Assembly: GCA_022828225.1 (NCBI GenBank)
Contig: JAJEJG010000021.1
Location: 1 to 37,107 of the forward strand
DNA from: Nitrospirales bacterium
Lineage (GTDB): Bacteria > Nitrospirota > Nitrospiria > Nitrospirales > UBA8639
Length of the DNA stretch: 37,107 nt
Reading direction: 5' to 3'
Below the pieces are notes generated by a model. It searched no databases. It saw only the letters and a program-made list of their open reading frames with translations, and was not told the origin of the DNA. Made by a program: the position numbers and the translations under genes. Of this stretch, positions 30,202 to 37,107 are shown piece by piece; positions within the stretch are counted from its first letter, which is position 1, and each line of letters opens with the position of its first letter.

Positions 30202-30383
30202 GGGGCTATGAAGGAACGGTACACGCAGTTCCCCTCCTTTGTAAGGAGGGGTGAGGGGAGGTAGAGGCATTTGAAGAACGGCAAAACCCCGTGTTTCATG
30301 AACGGTGAGATCTACCCCTCCTACCCTCCCCTTACAAAGGGGAGGAAAAGAAAAAAACAGCCGACCGTGGAGCGAGCAATCGC
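30202..30383. other. Gap between the two helicase halves
   Basis: These 182 bases hold the paired repeat at 30229-30346 and, apart from it, only short flanks. No gene or frame joins the two halves. The second gene would need its own promoter or read-through across the repeat. Confidence 0.6.
30229..30346. repeat. Paired inverted repeat element, CCTTTGTAAGG family, copy 3
   Basis: Left unit TTCCCCTCCTTTGTAAGGAG then GTGAGGGGAGGTAGAG, spacer of about 45 bases, right unit ATCTACCCCTCCTACCCTCC and CTTACAAAGGGGAGG in opposite direction. This is the clearest copy in the window and lies between the two helicase genes. Confidence 0.8.
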
Positions 30384-31445
30384 ATGACGAACGACACCTT
30401 GGCAAACCAACTGGCCGGTCTTTCCGTCAGACTGCTTCACCGTCTGGCGAAGAACCGGGTACCGAGACATTTCCGAATGGGGAAAAACCGGCTGATTCAA
30501 ACATTGCTGTCGCTGTCGCCCGAGCAACAGGCGGACTTGGAAACGCACCTTTCTTCACTCCTGCAAGCACACCCGCGCGTTCCGCAACCGCCCAAGCACG
30601 GCAAAGGCGACAAGCCGAAGCACGAGCCCAATGTGGTATCCCGGCCTGCCCTGCCCCCTCAGCCAAGCGTACCGGCAAAACCGGCGATCAGCCTACAAGC
30701 GTTGCTTGAAGGGATCGGCGTGCCTCCGCCGCAATCGTTCAAGCCTGATGACTGGCAACAGGAAGCCATCGACCGTTTGACGACCAACGACGTCATCTTG
30801 AGCGTGCCTACCGGCAGCGGCAAAACCTATGTGGCAATCGAAGCCATGCGGCGCGCCATCAAGGCCGACCGGATGGTTATCTACACGTCTCCCCTGAAGG
30901 CGCTTTCAAATACAAAACTGACCGAATTCTCGCAGACATTCGGCGCCGATCAGGTCGGCATTCTCACGGGTGACCGTCGTGACAATCCGCAAGCGCCGAT
31001 CTTGATCATGACCACGGAGATCCTGCGGAATTTACTGTACGATGCCGCGAGCGGTGAAATCGACATGCGGTTGGATACCCTGGGGTTGATCATTTTGGAT
31101 GAATCACAATTTCTGGCCGATCGGGAACGGGGAGTGGTCTGGGAAGAAACGATTATTTTCTGTCCGGCGCAAGCCCGGCTGCTGCTGCTGTCGGCCTCCA
31201 TCGGGAACCCTGACGAAATCGCCGCCTGGATCAGTTCCATTCGGTCCGAGTCCTGTCACCTGATCCAACACCGCAATCGCTCGGTCCTCCTTCGCGCGGC
31301 CTATCTCGATCCTGGCGGAAAACTCGCCCCGTTCTTCCGCACGCGGGACATTGCCCGCGGCCGAGGCTTTGCCCTCCATCCGGAAACCAAACGCTTGTTT
31401 GCAAACTACGAAGAGCAGACCCTCAGCCCGCGCTCCAAACGCTGA
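30384..31445 (+). CDS. Ski2/HelY-like helicase, N-terminal half (RecA1, ATP-binding)
   Basis: The 353-residue protein has an unusual N-terminal extension of about 115 residues (basic and proline-rich), then the first RecA domain: FKPDDWQQEAID (Q-like motif), VPTGSGKTYVA (Walker A, 141-149), YTSPLKALSN (Ia), MTTEILRN (Ib), ILDESQFLADRERG (motif II, 239-242, DESQ in place of DEVH) and LSASIGNPDE (motif III). It ends at the linker before RecA2 and has no motifs IV-VI. It therefore complements the preceding gene, with the order of the two halves reversed compared with a normal Ski2-like protein. Start ATG 30384 has only a weak GGAGCG ahead of it. Confidence 0.85.
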   Translation: MTNDTLANQLAGLSVRLLHRLAKNRVPRHFRMGKNRLIQTLLSLSPEQQADLETHLSSLLQAHPRVPQPPKHGKGDKPKHEPNVVSRPALPPQPSVPAKPAISLQALLEGIGVPPPQSFKPDDWQQEAIDRLTTNDVILSVPTGSGKTYVAIEAMRRAIKADRMVIYTSPLKALSNTKLTEFSQTFGADQVGILTGDRRDNPQAPILIMTTEILRNLLYDAASGEIDMRLDTLGLIILDESQFLADRERGVVWEETIIFCPAQARLLLLSASIGNPDEIAAWISSIRSESCHLIQHRNRSVLLRAAYLDPGGKLAPFFRTRDIARGRGFALHPETKRLFANYEEQTLSPRSKR

Positions 31446-31477
31446 CAACTGAAGAAACCCGGCAGGGACACGCTGGC

Positions 31478-31843
31478 TCAGAGGAGACGGCGGGAGGCTT
31501 TCTTATCCGTGGTTGGATCTTTATCGGGCCGGCAGACGTCGCATTGACACATCCGGCGAAGCGCCCCGAACGCATACAACCCGGTGTCATGCCCATCACT
31601 CCAAATCAGTCGTAAGGCGTAATGTCCCACGGGCTGGATGTCCTTCAACATGATGAGCATCGGGACATCATCGGGTTTCAACTTCAATTCGCCGGTCCAC
31701 TCATCCGTGCAAGCCGCACAGGGGCAGTGCAACCGCAGATATCGAATCGGATAGACGCCTTGGTGGCCATCGCTCCACGCGATGCCGAACACGCCCTTCT
31801 CAAGCCACTTCATGTCTTCAGGCTGAATGGTTTCCGTGCTCAT
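31478..31843 (-). CDS. DUF971 domain protein
   Basis: The 121-residue protein has IAWSDGHQGVYPIRYLRLHCPCAAC (about residues 21-45) and LIWSDGHDTGLYAFGALRRMC, two WSDGH blocks that mark the DUF971 family (also the N-terminal domain of gamma-butyrobetaine hydroxylases). The cysteines CPCAAC and CQCDVC probably bind a metal such as zinc. Single-domain members occur near iron-sulfur or Mrp-type genes, but here the neighbour is recO. The start ATG 31843 has no strong ribosome binding site. Convergent with the helicase half. Confidence 0.9.
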   Translation of the reverse strand: MSTETIQPEDMKWLEKGVFGIAWSDGHQGVYPIRYLRLHCPCAACTDEWTGELKLKPDDVPMLIMLKDIQPVGHYALRLIWSDGHDTGLYAFGALRRMCQCDVCRPDKDPTTDKKASRRLL

Positions 31844-31906
31844 GGATCAATCAATTTTGAATTTTTGATTGTGGATTGCCGATTGGATTTCGTGTTCATG
31901 AAGCGC

Positions 31907-32707
31907 TTACTTTTCGGTCATCACGTCTTTCCGCGTGAGACCGTACGGGGTCGCGGCAGGTTCCGCAGCCAACACGTCCTTCGGAGGCAACCGTTTTCCG
32001 ACAACGGATCTCGCATACGTTTCGACGATATTTTCCACCTCTCTCCGTACTTGGCCTGCCGCCTTCAGACGCGTCGCCCGTGCAAAGGGTATTCGACGCG
32101 CTTGGCGGAGAAACGCCATGCTTCCCTGCGACATGGGCAAACAATAATCCCAACTGCCACGATCGCACGATCCGCACAAACGCCCTCCGGCCGTCGGTGA
32201 AAACAGGGACGATTGTTCTCCCAGATTGCAGCCACAGGAGGCACAGCGGTCGACCTGTGGTTGAAACCCTGATTGGCTCAGGACATGAATCTGAAAAATC
32301 AACGTGACTAATGCCGGATCATCCGTTCGGACCAGCGATCGCAGTCCTTCCAGCAACGTGTGATAAATCGTGGGATTCGAATCACGGTCGGCCGTGACGC
32401 CGTCGACCAGAGCCACCATGCGAGAAGCCGCCCAGATCTGTTCCAGGCTCTCTCGTAACGGACTGAAGGACTCGAGGCTATCGATGTGGCTGATGGACCC
32501 AAGACTGTCGTTTCGTTTATTGAAAAACGTGAGGTTGATCGACGAAAAGGGTTCGAGCATGCCGCCGAACCGGCTTTTCATCCGTCGCGCGCCACGCGCA
32601 ATTCCTCGAACTTTACCCAATTGAAGCGAATAAAACGTGAGGATGCGATCGGCTTCTCCCCAGCGCATGCTTTTCAGCACGATCGCTCTTGTGGTGACCA
32701 GAGCCAT
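31907..32707 (-). CDS. recO: DNA repair protein RecO
   Basis: RecO helps load RecA on SSB-coated single strands in RecFOR recombination. The 266-residue length is normal. The OB-fold starts TTRAIVLKSMRWGEADRILT and continues GIARGARRMKSRFGGMLEPF. The C-terminal part has a four-cysteine zinc site (CASCGC ... CGSC). The last 20 residues are not conserved. It is followed upstream by mgtE 16 bases away, in one run with era. Confidence 0.93.
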   Translation of the reverse strand: MALVTTRAIVLKSMRWGEADRILTFYSLQLGKVRGIARGARRMKSRFGGMLEPFSSINLTFFNKRNDSLGSISHIDSLESFSPLRESLEQIWAASRMVALVDGVTADRDSNPTIYHTLLEGLRSLVRTDDPALVTLIFQIHVLSQSGFQPQVDRCASCGCNLGEQSSLFSPTAGGRLCGSCDRGSWDYCLPMSQGSMAFLRQARRIPFARATRLKAAGQVRREVENIVETYARSVVGKRLPPKDVLAAEPAATPYGLTRKDVMTEK

Positions 32708-32723
32708 AACAGAGATGGCGCGA

Positions 32724-34160
32724 TTATCTCAGATAGTCCAACATCATCGTCGCAAATCCAAGGTAGATGCTGACTCCCGTGATGTCCATGGCCGTGGTAA
32801 TAAACGGCCCTGCCGCCACGGCCGGATCAACGTGAAACTTTCGTAAGAGCAAGGGGGTGACCGTAGCCATGCTCGAGGAAATCAGAAACGTAATCAGGAT
32901 AGCCCCGCCAACGACCATGCCCAGATACCCGTTTCCCTGCCACACCCATCCCGTCAAAAAGAGCAACAGTCCACAGATGACGCCGAGAAGCAGCCCGATT
33001 CGAAACTCCCGAAACACGACCTTCCAAATGTCACTGTGATCGACGCGACCCGTCGCCAATCCCCGAATGATCAGGGTCGAAGATTGGAGACCCAGATTGC
33101 CGCCCATCGCCGCGATCACGGGGATGAAAGTCACGACGGCCACGACCTCCTGAATCGTGAACCGGAACCACCACAGGATAAGTCCCGATACGAGGCTTCC
33201 GGCCAAGTTGGTAAACAACCAGGGAAACCGCAGGCCCGCGGCCACGAGACTGGGCGTGCTCATCTGCGCATCTTCTTCGGTGGCCCCGGCCATCTTCAGC
33301 ATATCCTTGGTGTCTTCGTCCCGGATAACGTCTACCACGTCGTCTACCGTAATGATCCCCACGAGCCGATGTTCGGCATCCACGACCGGAATCGCCAACA
33401 GATTGTAATTCGCCACCTGACTGGCGACTTCCTTTTGCTTCGTGTCCACGCGCACACTGATCACGTCGCGAAAGAGCATGCTTTTCAAGGGCGCCGTCGG
33501 GGCCACCACCAGCAATTCGCGCAATGAGACCACGCCCGTGAGCCGCCCCTCCCGGTCCGTCGCATAAATGTAAAACACCGTCTCGGCTTTGGTGGCCTGT
33601 TGAAGGCGCTGGATGGCTTCGCGAGCCGTGGTCTCTTCGGGCAACGAAAAAAATTCCGTCGTCATGATACTGCCGGCCGTTCCCTGGGGATACGCCATAA
33701 GATGGGCGACTTCCTGGGACTCCTCGGCTTTCATCAACGGCAAGATATTTTGCGCCACTTCCTCGGGCAGCACGCCGAGAATATCCGCGGCGTCGTCGGC
33801 CGGAACGGTCCGTAACATCCACGCAATATCGGCGGCGTTTCGATCTTCGAGCAGTTCCAGAATCATCTCGTCGCTCAACTCGCTCACGACCTTGCCTTGC
33901 CCGGCTACGCCTTCGACCAATTCAAAGATTGTCCGTCGCTCCTGAGGGGTATCCAGATTCATGATCACCCGGGCCACGTCCGCGGGATGCAACCGGGTAA
34001 TCAGATTCGTCAGGTTTGAAATAGCGCCACGCTTCAAGAGACGGCGCGTCGAGAGCCGCACCACGTCGAATTTGCTTTGACTATTGGTCGACGTCGACTC
34101 CGTCTGATCCTTGTCAGCCGGAGGGGCGCCGGGAGTCATGGTCTTAACCGGTTCCGTCAT
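32724..34160 (-). CDS. mgtE: Magnesium transporter MgtE
   Basis: MgtE is a Mg2+-gated channel of the inner membrane. The 478-residue protein has the N-terminal helical domain (LHPADVARVIMNLD, with MgtE repeats; ILGVLPEEVAQNIL), two CBS domains (about 210-330; GRLTGVVSLRELL and HRLVGIITVDDVVDVI) and five membrane helices with the pore motif PVIAAMGGNLGLQSSTL. The start is ATG 34160, two bases after the era stop (TAG CC ATG), so translation is coupled. A longer reading from TTG 34193 would overlap era. Confidence 0.95.
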   Translation of the reverse strand: MTEPVKTMTPGAPPADKDQTESTSTNSQSKFDVVRLSTRRLLKRGAISNLTNLITRLHPADVARVIMNLDTPQERRTIFELVEGVAGQGKVVSELSDEMILELLEDRNAADIAWMLRTVPADDAADILGVLPEEVAQNILPLMKAEESQEVAHLMAYPQGTAGSIMTTEFFSLPEETTAREAIQRLQQATKAETVFYIYATDREGRLTGVVSLRELLVVAPTAPLKSMLFRDVISVRVDTKQKEVASQVANYNLLAIPVVDAEHRLVGIITVDDVVDVIRDEDTKDMLKMAGATEEDAQMSTPSLVAAGLRFPWLFTNLAGSLVSGLILWWFRFTIQEVVAVVTFIPVIAAMGGNLGLQSSTLIIRGLATGRVDHSDIWKVVFREFRIGLLLGVICGLLLFLTGWVWQGNGYLGMVVGGAILITFLISSSMATVTPLLLRKFHVDPAVAAGPFITTAMDITGVSIYLGFATMMLDYLR

Positions 34161-34162
34161 GG

Positions 34163-35056
34163 CTATGTCGCGTACCCCAATTCTACCAACCAATGATCAT
34201 CATCACGCCACGCGCTTTTCACTTTCACGTGGAGTTTTAAAAACACCTTGCAGGCCAAAGCCTGCGCCAATTCCAACCTGGCGGCGGTGCCGATCGCCTT
34301 TAACCGTTCTCCCGCTTTTCCGATCACAATCGCCTTCTGGCCGGGTTTCTCAACAAAAATGGTGGCCGCAATCGCGGTGACGCGTCCTTGTTCCTGAAAC
34401 TCGTCCACCATCACGGCCACGGCATACGGCAGTTCCGCCTTGGTCGATTCAATCACCTTTTCCCGTATGGTCTCCGCCGCCAAATGACGCCATGACTGGT
34501 CCGTCACAAAATCTTCATCAAAGGCGTCTTCCCGTTCAACCACCCGATCGAATACCAGCGATGCCAACCGGTCAACGTTCAGGCCCGTTTTAGCCGATAC
34601 GGGAATAATCTCCGTCCAATCACCCAACTGCCGATAAGCCTCGATCACCGGCAACACGTGGGGTTTGGGAATCACGTCAATTTTATTCACCAACAAAAAC
34701 ACGGGCGCCGCCGATGATCGTCCGTGTCTTGAGAATATTTGATCTACCACAAATCGATCGACAGGGCTAGGCAAATTTCGTCCATCCACCATGACGGCGA
34801 GCACGTCGGCGTCGTCTATGGCATCCAGCGCCGTTCGCACCATGAGTTTATTGAGTCTATGCCAGGGCCGATGCAGCCCGGGAGTATCCAACAACGCCAA
34901 TTGACCTTGCGGGAAATGCGCGACGCCCAGAATCCGGGAACGCGTGGTCTGGGGTTTGTCGGACACAATGGCAATTTTTTGATGGACCAACGTATTCACG
35001 AGGGTGGACTTCCCCACGTTGGAACAACCCAGAATAGCCATCGTACCGAATTTCAT
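34163..35056 (-). CDS. era: GTPase Era
   Basis: Era is an essential GTPase that binds the 3' end of 16S rRNA in 30S assembly. The 297-residue protein has G1 GCSNVGKST (usual GRPNVGKS; cysteine-serine in place of arginine-proline), the switch KPQTTRSRILG, G3 LDTPGLHRP, G4 NKIDV and G5 VSAKTG, followed by a KH domain (VEKPGQKAIVIGKAGERLK). The length is normal. It precedes mgtE and recO in the same direction; era-recO linkage is common in bacteria. Confidence 0.96.
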   Translation of the reverse strand: MKFGTMAILGCSNVGKSTLVNTLVHQKIAIVSDKPQTTRSRILGVAHFPQGQLALLDTPGLHRPWHRLNKLMVRTALDAIDDADVLAVMVDGRNLPSPVDRFVVDQIFSRHGRSSAAPVFLLVNKIDVIPKPHVLPVIEAYRQLGDWTEIIPVSAKTGLNVDRLASLVFDRVVEREDAFDEDFVTDQSWRHLAAETIREKVIESTKAELPYAVAVMVDEFQEQGRVTAIAATIFVEKPGQKAIVIGKAGERLKAIGTAARLELAQALACKVFLKLHVKVKSAWRDDDHWLVELGYAT

Positions 35057-35175
35057 GACGCAACCAAAACGGAGAGGACGTACAGGAGAGGAGTCCGGAC
35101 AGGCAAACTTCGATGATCATTCACTCATTGCCGGTCACCTCCCATACCCTGTTCTGCTCCCTGAAAGTGATTCAT

Positions 35176-35502
35176 CTACGGAGTCTCGACGAATTGATAG
35201 ACCGTCTCTCCTTCCTTCACGTACCCCAACCGCTCCCGTGCCAATTCTTCCAAGGCAAACGGGTCGGATTCCAGACGATGGATTTCCTCCCGAAGGGTGG
35301 CGTTGGCCTGTTCCAACGAGACAATTTCCTCCTGCGTCCTATCAAGTTCTTGCGTCATCATCCAATACTTTGGCAACCCCGTTCCCTGCAACGTCCACAC
35401 CACGCACAGCAGAATTCCAATGCTGAAACCCAGAGGGTAACCCAGCGATCGTCGAACGGACCAGCGACTCGGCTTTTTCAGTCTTCGGTTCTGACGGACC
35501 AC
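35176..35502 (-). CDS. FtsB/DivIC-like septum formation protein
   Basis: A 108-residue bitopic membrane protein with a basic cytoplasmic start, one membrane segment (residues about 22-38) and a periplasmic coiled coil (47-80). The end ALEELARERLGYVKEGETVYQFV is typical of FtsB/DivIC, which bridges FtsL and FtsQ in the divisome. Translation starts at GTG 35502, a single base after the enolase stop, so it is coupled. The eno-ftsB order is common in bacteria and supports the name. Confidence 0.88.
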   Translation of the reverse strand: MVRQNRRLKKPSRWSVRRSLGYPLGFSIGILLCVVWTLQGTGLPKYWMMTQELDRTQEEIVSLEQANATLREEIHRLESDPFALEELARERLGYVKEGETVYQFVETP

Positions 35503-35503
35503 G

Positions 35504-36793
<1,290 letters not shown>

Positions 36794-36824
36794 TCACTCA
36801 TCGCTTTTCGGAAAGAATGCATTG

Positions 36825-36848
36825 TTGGATTACGCTACGCTAATCCAA
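36825..36848. repeat. Dispersed palindrome TTGGATTA...TAATCCAA, copy 2
   Basis: The 24 bases are the exact reverse complement of 20902-20925. Followed by CCTACATA. It lies 32 bases before the eno start codon (minus strand). Confidence 0.8.
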
Positions 36849-36879
36849 CCTACATATGTCGTGCATCGAAACGATCCGT

Positions 36880-37036
36880 CATTCGTTGACAAAATTTCCG
36901 CTTCCTTTTGTGCCCCAGTGCCCCACCTTTGTAAGACAACCCCCTCAATCCCCCTTATCAGGGGGACGGCAGAGAGCCGACAGCACAACTTGCCCCCCTG
37001 TTTTGGGGGGCAGGGGGGTTCAGGAGGGGCAACACC
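36880..37036. repeat. GC-rich repeat fragment related to the MITE-like block
   Basis: GTCATTCGTTGACAAAATTTCCGC, then TTTTGTGCCCC and CCTTTGTAAG (36880-36936, seen in parts) follow the same order as the reverse complement of 23150-23213. A second half has the hairpins CCCCCTTATCAGGGGG and TGCCCCCCTGTTTTGGGGGGCA (36992-37012) and GGGGGTTCAGGAGGGG. The outer terminal repeat is missing, so it seems to be a decayed copy. Confidence 0.5.
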
Positions 37037-37041
37037 CGACG

Positions 37042-37107
37042 CTATGGAGCAAGCCGCGTCTTGAACAACGCATTCACTTTTTGGGGATTGGATTTGCCTC
37101 CGGAACG
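37042..37107 (-). CDS. gatB: Probable GatB C-terminus (Asp/Glu-tRNA amidotransferase subunit B), partial
   Basis: The minus strand enters the window in frame and ends at TAG 37044-37042 after 21 residues, RSGGKSNPQKVNALFKTRL and two more. The pattern GK.NP..VN.L....L is the usual end of the GatB tail domain (K..GKANP..VN.LL...L), which binds tRNA in the amidation of mischarged Glu- or Asp-tRNA. Only this short tail can be seen, so the name is likely but not certain. Confidence 0.5.
   Translation of the reverse strand, partial: RSGGKSNPQKVNALFKTRLAP

Larger units (their letters stand above)
36794..37041. other. Repeat-filled gap between eno and the gatB-like end
   Basis: About 250 bases without a gene. 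It contains a TTGGATTA palindrome (36825-36848) and, from 36880, a long GC-rich repeat fragment related to the block at 22964-23233. The eno promoter must be here or further upstream. Confidence 0.6.

Noticed and set aside
36992-37012. Hairpin TGCCCCCC/GGGGGGCA as a rho-independent terminator of the gatB-like gene
   Set aside because: No T-run follows the stem on the minus strand; it is better explained as part of a dispersed repeat.

Overview
The window looks like chromosome of a Gram-negative, respiratory bacterium of moderately high GC. It carries a NapC/NirT-like multiheme cytochrome c, a LolA-like lipoprotein, a periplasmic HtrA protease, two TatC proteins and molybdenum cofactor genes. 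Paired DUF507 genes, an NBP35-like Mrp and the mix of housekeeping genes would fit Nitrospirota or a nearby phylum. No marker gene here settles the taxonomy, so this is inference.

Layout. 1-1119: accessory edge with the 3' end of an integrase-core transposase and a frameshifted methyltransferase. 1120-9376 (minus strand): an ABC exporter pair, a six-heme cytochrome c, mobB, moeA, an Mrp ATPase, moaB/mog, tatC and htrA. This is a plausible supply and export line for molybdenum enzymes. 9607-11629: a zinc alcohol dehydrogenase-like gene, an AT-rich XRE regulator/PIN-like nuclease pair, and tRNA-Thr(TGT). 11640-12000: dispersed repeats and a degenerate TTGCTATG tandem array. 12015-20207 (minus strand): cyclophilin, a beta-propeller protein, a second tatC, DUF465, rimI, tsaB, a LolA-like lipoprotein, radA, a secreted HAD-like protein, two DUF507 genes separated by a 34-bp perfect palindrome, and a cyclophilin-like-fold protein. 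20383-21391: a small accessory island (ParE toxin/antitoxin, PD-(D/E)XK nuclease-like protein). 21416-22947 (plus strand): a YprB-like exonuclease and a PP2C phosphatase. 22964-23233: a MITE-like element. 23295-26764 (minus strand): a four-gene set with ribE, two tiny membrane proteins and an MFS transporter, then a DUF4143 ATPase. 26911-31445 (plus strand): a CLC protein with a valine in place of the gating glutamate, and a Ski2/HelY-like helicase split into two genes in reversed order (C-terminal half first). 31478-37107 (minus strand): DUF971, recO, mgtE, era, ftsB-like, eno and the tail of a probable gatB.

Non-coding structure is unusually rich. At least three paired inverted repeat elements built on a CCTTTGTAAGG core (6183-6340, 23056-23172, 30229-30346) lie between genes. 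Related GC-rich palindromes sit at 9532, 25564 and 36880. Palindromes of the TTGGATTA type occur at 20325, 20902 and 36825. One block (22964-23233) has imperfect terminal inverted repeats that match the sequence around the transposase stop codon at 106-140. The most striking points are the order-reversed split helicase, the MITE-like element and the XRE/PIN-like pair beside tRNA-Thr. No CRISPR array, rRNA or phage structural gene was seen.
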